From assembly GCF_002913745.1 (NCBI RefSeq), contig NZ_PPCG01000031.1, positions 1 to 43,121 of the forward strand: a stretch of 43,121 bases of DNA, written 5' to 3'. Source of the stretch: Campylobacter concisus (GTDB lineage: Bacteria; Campylobacterota; Campylobacteria; Campylobacterales; Campylobacteraceae). Shown here piece by piece: positions 18,705-27,724 of the stretch. Each line of letters starts with the position of its first letter. The first letter of the stretch is position 1. The position numbers were made by a program, and so were the translations under genes. The notes under the pieces were generated by a model. The model was not told the DNA's origin. It was given only the letters and a program-made list of their open reading frames with translations, and did not search any database.

Positions 18705-19186
18705 ACTGTTATCACGCCAAGCCCTTTGTCGGCGGCATTTTGATAAAAATTTAAAAGCCCAGCGAAGTGCTCTCTTAAGCTCGCCATTATATCTTCAAAT
18801 TCGCTCTCGCTCCCAAAGATATCAGGATAAGTGTTTGAACTAGCAAATTCTTTTAAATTTATATTTGCTAAAAGTGCGCTAATCTCAACATTTTTCATCG
18901 CCCTAGCTACCTCTTTTACATCCGAAACGTTAGTATAAGAGATCATCTCGCTTAGCTCTTCGTTTAAGGCACTTCGCCCAAAAATTGCCCAGCTAAAAGG
19001 CTCATTTGAGCTAAAAATATCGCCAGTCTTAAGCCTCTGCTTGAAATTTTTACCAGTTAGCATCTTACACATCGCGTCCCAAAAATTATTCAAGTCGTAT
19101 TCGTCCAAAAGCTCTCCGCCGCCGCCATTTTTGATCTTTTCTATATCATCTTGCAAGTAGGCGTAGTAGTGCGCGCTGATACCCAT
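18695..19186 (-). CDS. DUF1877/YfbM-like protein
   Basis: 163-aa soluble protein resembling the YfbM/DUF1877 family: N-terminal MGISAHYYAYLQDDIEKI, a FWDAMCKMLTG block (about 34-45) equivalent to the family's W-x-x-L-h-F-L-L-T-G, then EPFSWAIFGRSALNE (about 62-76), and a C-terminal helix ending in VITVIA, like E. coli YfbM's LTVIVG. The family's function is unknown. The gene stands alone between hairpins and is probably monocistronic. Confidence 0.75.
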   Translation of the reverse strand: MGISAHYYAYLQDDIEKIKNGGGGELLDEYDLNNFWDAMCKMLTGKNFKQRLKTGDIFSSNEPFSWAIFGRSALNEELSEMISYTNVSDVKEVARAMKNVEISALLANINLKEFASSNTYPDIFGSESEFEDIMASLREHFAGLLNFYQNAADKGLGVITVIA

Positions 19187-19228
19187 TTTAGAGCCTTAAA
19201 TTTTAGTGTGAATTTTAAAAAAGAGAGG

Positions 19229-19255
19229 GCGGAGCTATAAATTTAACAGCTCCGC
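19229..19255 (-). terminator. Terminator after ansA
   Basis: GCGGAGCT (19229-19236) and AGCTCCGC (19248-19255) form a perfect 8-bp stem with an 11-nt loop. On the minus strand it is followed by CCTCTCTTTTTT, a good U tract. It lies 117 nt beyond the ansA stop, before the DUF1877-like gene. Confidence 0.75.
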
Positions 19256-19264
19256 ACAATAAAA

Positions 19265-19361
19265 AGCGGATATCGTGAGATGATTTTAAATATTACGCGT
19301 AATTTTTCTACCAAATGAGAAAAATCAAAGCTCACTTAAAAGCACTCGCGATATCTCCGCT
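19265..19361. repeat. Long imperfect inverted repeat downstream of ansA
   Basis: AGCGGATATCGTGAG (19265-19279) and CTCGCGATATCTCCGCT (19345-19361) pair with one small bulge and one mismatch around a 65-nt loop. The loop contains a perfect 12-bp palindrome, ATTACGCGTAAT (19292-19303), and a second nested pair GTGAG/CTCAC with GATTTT/AAAATC. It lies in the 3' untranslated region of ansA. Confidence 0.6.
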
Positions 19362-19371
19362 AAAATTAAGC

Positions 19372-20433
<1,062 letters not shown>

Positions 20434-20450
20434 TTAAAATTTGCTAGAGC

Positions 20451-20456
20451 ATTATA
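20451..20456 (-). promoter_or_regulatory. -10 box for ansA
   Basis: The minus strand reads GTTATAATGC here, a perfect TATAAT 33 bases before the ansA ATG. The -35 is not conserved, as usual for Campylobacter vegetative promoters. Confidence 0.6.
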
Positions 20457-20503
20457 ACGTCATATATTTAAAAAATTTATTAATTTTCAAAATTTATATT
20501 TAT

Positions 20504-20839
20504 TTAAAAAATTCTTATCAAAAGCATATAAATTCCAGTCGAAACGACTATGCTAAGAAGGGCATTTTTGAATTTCAAATGCACCAAAACAGCCGTAAAA
20601 ACCGCCACTATCTCGCTTAAGCCATATGGAAACTCACTAAATTTCGTATCTTTTAGCCCGTAACAGACCAAAACGACCATTATCATCATACCCATGTGCT
20701 TCTCAATGGCGTCTAAATAAGGGTTTGGCTTATAGTTTCTTAACGCATAAAACGGCGTCGCCCTCGTTATAAAAGTAGCCAAGGCGCTTAAAAGCACCGC
20801 TACAAAAAGCACCATCTCGCTTGAACTTACACTTATCAA
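20504..20839 (-). CDS. azlD: AzlD, small subunit of branched-chain amino-acid exporter
   Basis: 111-aa membrane protein with four hydrophobic helices, the small partner of AzlC. The family block ATFITRATPFYAL (about 21-33) is present. TTG at 20839 is taken as the start because AAGGA lies 6-7 nt upstream and it overlaps the azlC stop as TTGA; ATG 20815 is a possible alternative. AzlCD export branched-chain amino acids and toxic analogues. The pair lies near asparaginase and a LysE exporter, but apart from amino-acid theme nothing ties them. Confidence 0.88.
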   Translation of the reverse strand: MISVSSSEMVLFVAVLLSALATFITRATPFYALRNYKPNPYLDAIEKHMGMMIMVVLVCYGLKDTKFSEFPYGLSEIVAVFTAVLVHLKFKNALLSIVVSTGIYMLLIRIF

Positions 20840-21498
20840 ATTTTATCCTTAAACAAAAGCAAAAATACAAAACAAAGCGCCATCGAGCCAACCAGCACAA
20901 ATTTAGCTGGAAACAGGCTCACTCCAAGCACGCCAAAAAAGGCTGCTGCAAAGAGCACGCGGTAGTTTTTATCACTTTTAAACATCTCGATGACGACCAC
21001 TATAAAAAGCGAGGTCAAACTAAACTCAAGTCCCCTTGTATCGGTCTTTATAAAATCGCCAAGTATCGCACCAAGTAGCGTTCCAGCCGCCCAGTATGAC
21101 CAAGATAAAAGATTTAGCCAGGTAAAGACAAAACTTCGATCACTTGCATCTTTTAGCCCCAAATTTTTAAATATCGCAAAGGTCTCATCTGTTAGCAAAG
21201 CGATGTTTAAAAGCCTAAATTTAATCCCGCTATACTCTTTTAAAAGTGAAATTCCATAAAAAGTGTGACGCAAATTTACAAGATAGCTCACGATAAAGAC
21301 CTCAACATAGCTCGTGCCCACACTAAAGAGCGAGAGCATCATAAACTGCGCTGCTCCGCCGTATCCAAGCATGCTAAGCGCCATGGCGATAAATACGCTC
21401 ACTCCCATGCTCTTTGCCAGCACGCCAAAGGCGACACCAAGCGGAAAATAGCCCATAAAGATAGGAATGGATAGTTTAAAAACGTAGTTAAATGTCAA
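20836..21498 (-). CDS. azlC: AzlC, large subunit of branched-chain amino-acid exporter
   Basis: 220-aa permease with multiple hydrophobic helices. Conserved AzlC blocks are seen: PIFMGYFPLGVAFGVLAKSMG (N-terminal, split here by family convention), YGGAAQFMMLSLF (about 45-58), VNLRHTFYGISLL (about 74-86) and LLTDETFAIF (about 101-110). Start is TTG at 21498 behind AAGG with 6-nt spacing; no ATG is available nearby. It overlaps azlD. The 149-nt gap to the Sel1 genes on the other strand is a divergent promoter region. Confidence 0.9.
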   Translation of the reverse strand: MTFNYVFKLSIPIFMGYFPLGVAFGVLAKSMGVSVFIAMALSMLGYGGAAQFMMLSLFSVGTSYVEVFIVSYLVNLRHTFYGISLLKEYSGIKFRLLNIALLTDETFAIFKNLGLKDASDRSFVFTWLNLLSWSYWAAGTLLGAILGDFIKTDTRGLEFSLTSLFIVVVIEMFKSDKNYRVLFAAAFFGVLGVSLFPAKFVLVGSMALCFVFLLLFKDKI

Positions 21499-21647
21499 AT
21501 TTTACCTTCATAAAAAGCCAAAATATTAGCAAAAATTTAAAAATTTAAATTTAAAGAGGCGTTTTTGCTTTTATAAATTTAACTAATTACTCGCATTTTA
21601 AAACTAAATTTTATAAAATAACAACAAAATTTATAAAGAAAATTTCT

Positions 21648-22607
21648 ATGAAAAAGATAGTTTTACTAATATTTTTAACACTAAATTTAATAGCCTTAAC
21701 AACAAATCCAAAGATCAAAATCCCTCAAGCAAATAGCTGTAATATCGAGGATAACTGCATTGATTTTAGTCGCAGATACAGCGATGATGAGTATAAAAGG
21801 CTATTTGGAATTTACAAAAGTGAGTGCGAGGTTAAAAATTTAGACGCATGCATCTATCTGGCTGAGTTTTATAAAAACGGACTTGGCGTAAAAAAAGACG
21901 CGACAAAATCACTAGAAATTCTTAACAAAGCTTGCGATGAGAGCAATAAATTTGCCTGCCACAACCTTGGTGTTGAGTATCAAGAGATGAAAGAATACAA
22001 AATGGCTTTAGATGCTTTTAAAAAGGGCTGCGATCTTACGCTTGTTCAAAGCTGTTTTAACATCGCAGTTTTATATAATAACGGCAGCGGAGTAAAAATA
22101 GACTACAAAAAGGCTGCTAAAATTTACAAAGAAGTTTGCGAGCAAAATTTCTATGAAGGGTGCTACAACCTAGCGGTTTTATACCACAACACCCCTGGCG
22201 TAAAGCGCGACTACAAAGAAGCGATAAAACTTTACAAAAAGGCTTGTGATAGCGACTTTAGCATCTCTTGCTACAACCTAGCGAGCTTATATCAAGAGCA
22301 AAAAGAGTATGAAAAGGCCAGTAAGCTCTATTTTAAAGCTTGCAAGCTTGACTTTGCCGATGCTTGCAATAACCTAGCCAGCCTTTACGACGACGCACTT
22401 GGCGTAGAAAAAGATGATGAAGTGGCGTTTAGATACTACAACAAAGCGTGCAGGCTAGATAGCGCAAGTGGGTGCAAACATCTTGCATACTTTTGCTATC
22501 ATGGCATAGGCACAAAAAAGGATAAAAAGTTGGCAGAAAAAGAGCTTAAAAAAGCTTGCAAACTAGGCCTTAAAGAGGCTTGCGAGATCGTTAGATATTT
22601 TCACTAA
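21648..22607 (+). CDS. Secreted Sel1-repeat protein (Hcp-like), 319 aa
   Basis: N-terminal signal peptide (about residues 1-18), then about seven 35-38-residue Sel1-like repeats, each with the pattern A-x-x-x-(Y/F)-x-K-A-C ... G/A-C-x-N-L-A/G. Each repeat carries two cysteines that, in Helicobacter cysteine-rich proteins (Hcp), bond to each other and staple the helix pair. The protein is thus expected to fold in the periplasm or outside the cell with many disulfides. Hcp proteins bind peptidoglycan fragments or act on the immune system in H. pylori; no such role is proven here. First of three such genes in a row. Confidence 0.88.
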   Translation: MKKIVLLIFLTLNLIALTTNPKIKIPQANSCNIEDNCIDFSRRYSDDEYKRLFGIYKSECEVKNLDACIYLAEFYKNGLGVKKDATKSLEILNKACDESNKFACHNLGVEYQEMKEYKMALDAFKKGCDLTLVQSCFNIAVLYNNGSGVKIDYKKAAKIYKEVCEQNFYEGCYNLAVLYHNTPGVKRDYKEAIKLYKKACDSDFSISCYNLASLYQEQKEYEKASKLYFKACKLDFADACNNLASLYDDALGVEKDDEVAFRYYNKACRLDSASGCKHLAYFCYHGIGTKKDKKLAEKELKKACKLGLKEACEIVRYFH

Positions 22608-22616
22608 AGAGCGTTT

Positions 22617-23057
22617 ATGAAAAATTTGATTTTGTTTTTATCCCTCATTATGCTTTTAAATGCAGAAAATTTAGACGAGATGTGCCAAAGCGAGGGCGAT
22701 ATAAGAGCAAATTTAACGAGCTGTTACAAGGCCGCTGTAAAAATTTATAACTCATCAAGCAATGATAAAGATTTTAAAAAGCTACAAAAGATATTTTTAC
22801 TAGCTTGCGAAAATGATATAAAAGAGGGTTGTTACAGCGCTGCGCTCATCTATCTAAATGGTTACAACGACGTGGGTAGCGAGCTTAATCAAACTATCAT
22901 ATTAAATAGATATGCAAGATTTTTAAACTACGCGCTTTTAGATAACGGCAAAAAAGAGGACAAAACGACTGCCAAAAGCTACTTTCAAAGATCATGCGAG
23001 TTAGGCTTTAAAAAGGGCTGTGATATGAGAAATTTACTAGATAAGCTTGGGTATTAA
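22617..23057 (+). CDS. Secreted Sel1-like protein, short (146 aa)
   Basis: Signal peptide MKNLILFLSLIMLLNA, then two cysteine-paired helical units: FLLACENDIKEGCYSAALIYLNG (about residues 60-82, shown in part) and YFQRSCELGFKKGCDMRNLL (about 122-141), plus an N-terminal cysteine pair (CQSEGDIRANLTSC). It looks like a truncated or streamlined Hcp relative with two or three Sel1 repeats. The gap to the previous gene is 9 nt, so they are cotranscribed. It may have arisen by duplication and loss from its neighbour. Confidence 0.82.
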   Translation: MKNLILFLSLIMLLNAENLDEMCQSEGDIRANLTSCYKAAVKIYNSSSNDKDFKKLQKIFLLACENDIKEGCYSAALIYLNGYNDVGSELNQTIILNRYARFLNYALLDNGKKEDKTTAKSYFQRSCELGFKKGCDMRNLLDKLGY

Positions 23058-23124
23058 ATTTGATATTTACTATAAATTTAAAGCTTTTTATCTAAACTTA
23101 TTTAAATTTTTAAAAAGGCAAGCA

Positions 23125-23868
23125 ATGAAAAAGGTCGTTTTATTTTTAGCCTCTGCGGTGCTTTTGTGGGGCGTAAATTTAGAGACAAAAACGCTTGAGT
23201 CTAGGTGCGAAAACAACGACGCTAAAAGCTGCTTTGAGCTTGGTAATAAATTTCAAGAGGGCAAAAACTACCAAAAAGCGGGCGAGTTTTACAAAAAAGC
23301 TTGCGAGCTAAAACACGCAGGCGCTTGCAGTAGCGTAGGCGTGCTATACGACATGGACTACATAAAAGATGTGAATAACAAAAATGCAGCCAAATTTTAC
23401 CAAAAGGGCTGCGAGCTAAACGACGGCTTTGGCTGCGCAAGGCTTGGCTTTGTCTATACGCTAGATAAAAACTATCAAAAATCAAAAGAGCTATTTTTAA
23501 GAGCTTGCGAGCTAAAAGATGGCGACGGATACTACGGCCTTGGGCTTTTATACTATGACGGAAATGGCGTAGAGCAAGATGCCAAAAAGGCAAAAGAGCT
23601 TTTTGAAAAAAGCTGCGATCTGGGCCACCCTGCTGGCTGCAATAGCCTTGGTATGATGCTTCATAGCGGAAAATACGTAGAAAAAGATCAAAAAAGAGCT
23701 AGCAAACTCTTTGCAAAAGCTTGCGAAATGGGCTTTGCAGATGCTTGCCACAACCTTGGGGTTATCTATTTTGAAGCAAAAGGCGATAAAAATTTAGCCA
23801 AAAAGTACTTTGGCAAGTCCTGCGAGCTAGGCAACGACGAAGACTGCCAAATTTACAATGCTCTATAA
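23125..23868 (+). CDS. Secreted Sel1-repeat protein (Hcp-like), 247 aa
   Basis: Signal peptide MKKVVLFLASAVLLWG, then six Sel1-like repeats with the same two-cysteine pattern (for example FYKKACELKHAGACSSVGV and LFAKACEMGFADACHNLGV). ATG 23125 is preferred to 23047 because the signal peptide begins there and AAGG precedes it at suitable spacing; the longer form would start inside the upstream gene and add 26 unrelated residues. One repeat has tyrosine where the second cysteine is expected (DGDGYYGLGLLYYDGN), leaving CELKDG unpaired. Function as for the sister proteins: probably periplasmic peptide or protein-binding scaffold. Confidence 0.87.
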   Translation: MKKVVLFLASAVLLWGVNLETKTLESRCENNDAKSCFELGNKFQEGKNYQKAGEFYKKACELKHAGACSSVGVLYDMDYIKDVNNKNAAKFYQKGCELNDGFGCARLGFVYTLDKNYQKSKELFLRACELKDGDGYYGLGLLYYDGNGVEQDAKKAKELFEKSCDLGHPAGCNSLGMMLHSGKYVEKDQKRASKLFAKACEMGFADACHNLGVIYFEAKGDKNLAKKYFGKSCELGNDEDCQIYNAL

Positions 23869-23870
23869 AT

Positions 23871-23984
23871 TTAATGCACCTGACTTTTGGGGCCCTTGCC
23901 CTTTGGGGTCTTATGTGAAAAGTAAAAAACATCAAGCGTAAAAGCAACGAGTATAAGTCCAACAATAGCCAAAGTCGCGTCCAT
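23871..23984 (-). CDS. 37-aa single-pass membrane protein after flgG
   Basis: ATG at 23984 lies 5 nt after the flgG stop and is preceded by AGGTAGGTGAT, a strong SD. The product starts MDATLAIVGLILVAFTLDVF, one hydrophobic helix, and ends with a basic tail (HKTPKGKGPKSQVH). The stop is at 23871-23873, next to the end of the last Sel1 gene on the other strand. Short and without a recognised family, but the SD, spacing and helix-plus-basic-tail form favour a real gene, made with the rod proteins. Confidence 0.55.
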   Translation of the reverse strand: MDATLAIVGLILVAFTLDVFYFSHKTPKGKGPKSQVH

Positions 23985-23989
23985 ATCAC

Positions 23990-24778
23990 CTACCTTTTAA
24001 GTCCATTTACTATCTCTAACATCGAATCGCTCGTAGTTATCGCCTTTGAGTTCGCCTCGTATGCGCGCTGACCGGTGATGAGATCAGTCATCTCTTCAAC
24101 AAGCTGCACGTTACTCATCTCGACAAAGCCCTGTCTAATGGTGCCAAGTCCGTCAAGACCTGCTACACCTACCACCACGTCGCCGCTAGCGCTTGTTTGA
24201 AGGTAGTTGTTATCGCCCATCGAGTGAAGACCGGCTGGGTTTATGAAATTTGCTAGCTCGATCTGACCTATCTGAGCCATATCGGTTTCGCCAGCTTGAA
24301 GCACTGAGACGGTGCCGTCTGTGCCTATTGAAATTTGCGTCGCATTTGCAGGGACTGTGATCTGAGGGATGAGCTGGTAGCCGTCGCTATTTACGATCGT
24401 GCCATTTGCGTCAAGCTTAAATGCGCCATTTCTAGTGTAAGCCGTCGTGCCATCAGGGAGTTGAATTTGAAAAAAGCCGTTGCCAGCTATGACCATATCT
24501 AGGTTGTTGCTAGTCTCTTTAAAATAGCCCTGAGAGAAAATTTTATTTATCGCTGTTGGGCGCACGCCAAGGCCTACTTCGATGCCTGTCGGGCTTGTAG
24601 TAGTTTGGCTAGTAGCCGTGCCTGCGTACTCCATGACTTGATACATAAGGTCAGCAAATTCAGCTCTATTTTTCTTATATCCATAGGTATTTACGTTTGC
24701 GATATTGTGTGAGGTTACGTCTATCTGCGTCTGCTCGGCGATCATGCCAGTGGCCGCAGTGTAAAGTGATCTCATCAT
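23990..24778 (-). CDS. flgG: Flagellar distal rod protein FlgG
   Basis: Forms the distal rod of the flagellar basal body in the periplasm. 262 aa, the standard length. The N-terminal rod signature is complete: SLYTAATGMIAEQTQIDVTS and HNIANVNTYGYKKNRAEF (residues 4-41), and the C-terminal heptad helix ANSKAITTSDSMLEIVNGLK is typical of FlgG. Middle D1 region includes GNGFFQIQLPDGTTAYTRNG. It follows a second rod gene by 15 nt in one operon, as in C. jejuni (flgG2-flgG, from memory). Confidence 0.97.
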   Translation of the reverse strand: MMRSLYTAATGMIAEQTQIDVTSHNIANVNTYGYKKNRAEFADLMYQVMEYAGTATSQTTTSPTGIEVGLGVRPTAINKIFSQGYFKETSNNLDMVIAGNGFFQIQLPDGTTAYTRNGAFKLDANGTIVNSDGYQLIPQITVPANATQISIGTDGTVSVLQAGETDMAQIGQIELANFINPAGLHSMGDNNYLQTSASGDVVVGVAGLDGLGTIRQGFVEMSNVQLVEEMTDLITGQRAYEANSKAITTSDSMLEIVNGLKR

Positions 24779-24793
24779 AGTTTTATCCTTTTA

Positions 24794-25603
24794 TTAAGCT
24801 TTTAGGGCTAGTTTTTGAACAGCATCTTGGTTAAGGTCAGTCATGTGGCTTGTCATAACCTTTTGATACATATCAACTAAGCGCTGGGTTTCTATTAGAC
24901 CCACCATTTCTAAGACTGGATTTACGTTTGACATTTGAGCATATCCTTGCATCACGCTGTCAGCCTCGTCAAGCTCGGTTATGTCGTCAAAATTTCTACT
25001 CTCAAAGAGATTGTCGCCGACCTTTTTAAGGTCTCTTATCTCTCTTGGCTGAGCGATGTAAAATTTAGAAAATTGATTGTTATTTGAGTATAAATTTCCA
25101 TTTTTATCAACAGTTAGCACCTCGCCTTGTGGCACTTGGATGCCTCTTTGACCTGGATTTTGCGCTTCATAGCCACTTGGCAGCACCCTGTAACCCTCTT
25201 TTGTGACGATATATCCGTCCGCGTCAAGGCTAAAAGAGCCATTTTTGCTAAGTTTTACGCCATTTGGAGTATCGACTAAGAAAAATGCGTCCTCTCTTTT
25301 TATCGCAAAGTCAAGCGTGTTTGAGCTATATTTAAAGCCACCAGCGCTAAAGTCAGTATATTCTTCGCTCACTTGTGGTACGCGGTCAAGCGTTCTATTT
25401 AGAAATTTAGCTCCGTCTTTTGTGTGATTTTTAAGCGGAAGCTCATCTTGCGTCTCTTTAAAAATTCTCGCAAAGTCGCCGATAACTACGTCGTTTCGCT
25501 TGTAGCCGATCGTATTTACATTTGCAAGGTTGTTTGAGATGACATTTAGTCTGTTAAACTGCGTTACCATGCCAGCAGTGGCTTGATAATAACCATTTTG
25601 CAT
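24794..25603 (-). CDS. flgG2: Flagellar rod protein FlgF/FlgG2
   Basis: 269-aa rod-type protein with the N-terminal signature YYQATAGMVTQFNRLNVIS and NNLANVNTIGYKRND (about 5-38) and C-terminal ETQRLVDMYQKVMTSHMTDL. It belongs to the FlgF/FlgG class; I use flgG2 because the C. jejuni gene in this place carries that name (from memory), and flgF is the alternative. Controlled by a sigma54-type promoter 38 nt upstream (see 25641-25659), which fits middle-class flagellar genes in Campylobacter. Confidence 0.9.
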   Translation of the reverse strand: MQNGYYQATAGMVTQFNRLNVISNNLANVNTIGYKRNDVVIGDFARIFKETQDELPLKNHTKDGAKFLNRTLDRVPQVSEEYTDFSAGGFKYSSNTLDFAIKREDAFFLVDTPNGVKLSKNGSFSLDADGYIVTKEGYRVLPSGYEAQNPGQRGIQVPQGEVLTVDKNGNLYSNNNQFSKFYIAQPREIRDLKKVGDNLFESRNFDDITELDEADSVMQGYAQMSNVNPVLEMVGLIETQRLVDMYQKVMTSHMTDLNQDAVQKLALKA

Positions 25604-25640
25604 AAATTTTCCTAATCAAAATTTGATTTTTTAGAATTAC

Positions 25641-25659
25641 TAAGCAATCATCGTTCCAA
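25641..25659 (-). promoter_or_regulatory. Sigma54 (RpoN) promoter for the flgG2-flgG operon
   Basis: The minus strand reads TTGGAACGATGATTGCTTA. GG and GC are exactly 10 nt apart, and the string agrees with the Campylobacter/Helicobacter RpoN consensus (GGAA-N6-TTGCTT). The expected start point lies about 25-30 nt before the ATG. Confidence 0.85.
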
Positions 25660-25692
25660 CTTTCTTTTTATACACTTTTAAAAAATTTTGGG

Positions 25693-25698
25693 TATAAT
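25693..25698 (+). promoter_or_regulatory. -10 box for rpoD
   Basis: GGGTATAATCC, with a T-rich stretch upstream (TTTTTATACACTTTTAAAAA) and no clear -35, is the usual Campylobacter sigma70 promoter form. It lies about 55 nt before the rpoD ATG. Confidence 0.65.
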
Positions 25699-25753
25699 CC
25701 ACTTTCTTTTAACCAACGCTTAAATCACAATGATACGATTTGAAAGGAAATTT

Positions 25754-27601
25754 ATGAGCGCCGCAAAAGACTCTTTTTCTCAGATAGAAGAGCTTTTTGT
25801 TGAAAATGCAAAAGGCTTTTTGACATACGAAAAATTAGTAAAATTATTAGACAAAGCTCCGACGGCTACGGTAGTAAAAAAGATAGAACAACTAGCAAAA
25901 ACAAACAAAGTCCAGCTCATCACGTCTGCTGAGGCTGCAAAACTTAGAAATTTAGCTGATGCTAAAAAACGTCAAGAAAATGCTCAAAGAAGCGACCAAG
26001 ATATCGACGAAGATCTCGATCTTTCAGGTGAGAGCGACCTTTTAGAGTGGTCAAGATCAGATAGTCCAGTAAGGATGTATCTACGAGAGATGGGTCAGAT
26101 CGCACTTCTTACAAAAGAAGAAGAGGTCGAGATCAGCAAGAGGATCGAGCTTGGCGAAGATATCATTATCGATGCATTTTGTTCGGTGCCATTTTTGATC
26201 GATTTCATACTTGATTACAAAGAGCCACTTATCAATAGAGAGCGCCGCGTAAAAGAGCTTTTCAAAAGCTTTGAAGACGAGAGCGAAAATGAAGATGGCG
26301 AAGAGGATATAGACGAAGAGGATGAAGAGAACGAAGAGAACGAAACTCCTAAAAAATCAGCCAAAAACGACAAACGCGCAGAAAAAGTTATAGAGAGCTT
26401 TAAAGCCCTTGAAAAGGCTAAAAAAGAGTGGTTAAAGACCGCAAACAAGCAAGATAAAGTAGAAAGCGACGACACAGCTTCAAAGATGACGCTTGCGTTT
26501 AAAAAGAAAATTTTAAAAGAGAAGCTAATGGATCTTGGTCCAACAAGCAAACTCATCAGCGAGATCGTAAAATCAATGGAGACGGCTCTGAAAAGCGATG
26601 ATGAATTTGACAGAGAGCTAAAACGCTTGGAGTATCGCTTGCCGATGTTTAGTGACGAGCTAAAGAAAAATCACAAAAGCATCTTAAAAGATATCATCAA
26701 GCTTAGCAAAGAAGAGATCGCAGCTCGCGTGCCTGAGGCTACGATGGTCTCAACTTACGTCGAGATCAAGAAGCTTTTTACGACAAAAGAGGCGAGCAAA
26801 CAAGGCTTTGACCTTGAGCCAGCAAGACTAAAAGAAATTTTAGAGCAGATCAAACGCGGAAAGAAAATTTCAGACGAAGCAAAAGCTAGAATGGCCAAGT
26901 CAAACCTCCGTCTAGTCGTAAGTATCGCAAAACGCTACACAAACAGGGGCTTGCCGTTTCTTGACCTCATTCAAGAGGGTAACATAGGCCTTATGAAGGC
27001 GGTTGATAAATTTGAGTACCGAAAGGGCTATAAATTTTCAACCTACGCCACATGGTGGATCCGCCAGGCTATCTCGCGCGCGATCGCCGATCAGGCAAGG
27101 ACGATCAGGATACCTATCCACATGATAGAGACGATAAACCGTATCAACAAAATCAACCGAAAATACCTCCAAGAAGAGGGAAAAGAGCCTGACGTAAGCG
27201 TCATCGCAAAAGAGGTCGGACTAAGCGTTGATAAGGTAAAACAGGTGATAAAGATCACAAAAGAGCCTATCAGCCTTGAAGCTCCTATCGCAAACGAAGA
27301 GGATGGTAAATTTGGAGATTTTGTTGAAGACAAAACTTCACTATCACCGATAGATCAAATTTTAAAAAGTGACCTTAGAGAGCAGATTGACGATGTGCTT
27401 TCACAGCTAAATGAGCGCGAAAAAGCGGTTATTTCGATGAGATTTGGTCTGCTTGAAGATGAGAGTGACCGCACACTTGAAGAGATCGGCAAAGCGCTAA
27501 ACGTCACTCGTGAGCGCGTCCGCCAGATAGAAAGCTCGGCTATTAAAAAACTAAAACACCCAAAAGTTGGTAGAAAACTCAAAAACTACATAGAGGGCTA
27601 A
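25754..27601 (+). CDS. rpoD: RNA polymerase primary sigma factor RpoD (sigma70)
   Basis: Directs RNA polymerase to housekeeping promoters. 615 aa from the ATG at 25754, which has AAAGGA 6 nt upstream; an ATG at 25730 lacks an SD. Region 1.1 is at the N-terminus; region 1.2 shows [20 protein letters not shown] (about 100-119). A very acidic, Glu/Asp-rich insert lies in the non-conserved region (about 173-205). Region 2 contains [17 protein letters not shown] and [20 protein letters not shown], and region 4.2 ends with [21 protein letters not shown] hairpin straddles the stop. It is divergent from the rod operon. Confidence 0.98.
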   Translation: MSAAKDSFSQIEELFVENAKGFLTYEKLVKLLDKAPTATVVKKIEQLAKTNKVQLITSAEAAKLRNLADAKKRQENAQRSDQDIDEDLDLSGESDLLEWSRSDSPVRMYLREMGQIALLTKEEEVEISKRIELGEDIIIDAFCSVPFLIDFILDYKEPLINRERRVKELFKSFEDESENEDGEEDIDEEDEENEENETPKKSAKNDKRAEKVIESFKALEKAKKEWLKTANKQDKVESDDTASKMTLAFKKKILKEKLMDLGPTSKLISEIVKSMETALKSDDEFDRELKRLEYRLPMFSDELKKNHKSILKDIIKLSKEEIAARVPEATMVSTYVEIKKLFTTKEASKQGFDLEPARLKEILEQIKRGKKISDEAKARMAKSNLRLVVSIAKRYTNRGLPFLDLIQEGNIGLMKAVDKFEYRKGYKFSTYATWWIRQAISRAIADQARTIRIPIHMIETINRINKINRKYLQEEGKEPDVSVIAKEVGLSVDKVKQVIKITKEPISLEAPIANEEDGKFGDFVEDKTSLSPIDQILKSDLREQIDDVLSQLNEREKAVISMRFGLLEDESDRTLEEIGKALNVTRERVRQIESSAIKKLKHPKVGRKLKNYIEG

Positions 27602-27616
27602 TAAGCCCTGTCCTTT
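27594..27616 (+). terminator. Terminator overlapping the rpoD stop codon
   Basis: AGGGCT-AATA-AGCCCT (27594-27609) forms a tight 6-bp hairpin that includes the TAA stop, followed by GTCCTTTTT. The short U tract makes it a modest intrinsic terminator. Confidence 0.55.
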
Positions 27617-27667
27617 TTGGGCGTCCGCATCTAAACTATGCAAATTTCTGAAATTTACTTTCTAGTC

Positions 27668-27673
27668 TATAAT
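27668..27673 (+). promoter_or_regulatory. Possible -10 box inside the rpoD-flaC gap
   Basis: TATAAT, in the string AGTCTATAATTAAG, lies 52 nt before the SD-bearing 23-codon frame. No good -35, which is common in this genus. Confidence 0.4.
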
Positions 27674-27724
27674 TAAGTTATTTTTGCGACCCAAGTGTTG
27701 TGAAAAAGGCTGGTAAGGAATTTA

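Noticed and set aside
23762-23989. 75-aa minus-strand frame overlapping the end of the third Sel1 gene
   Set aside because: Overlaps a strong gene, uses a different frame from the better supported 37-aa ORF and has an unlikely Arg/Leu-rich composition.
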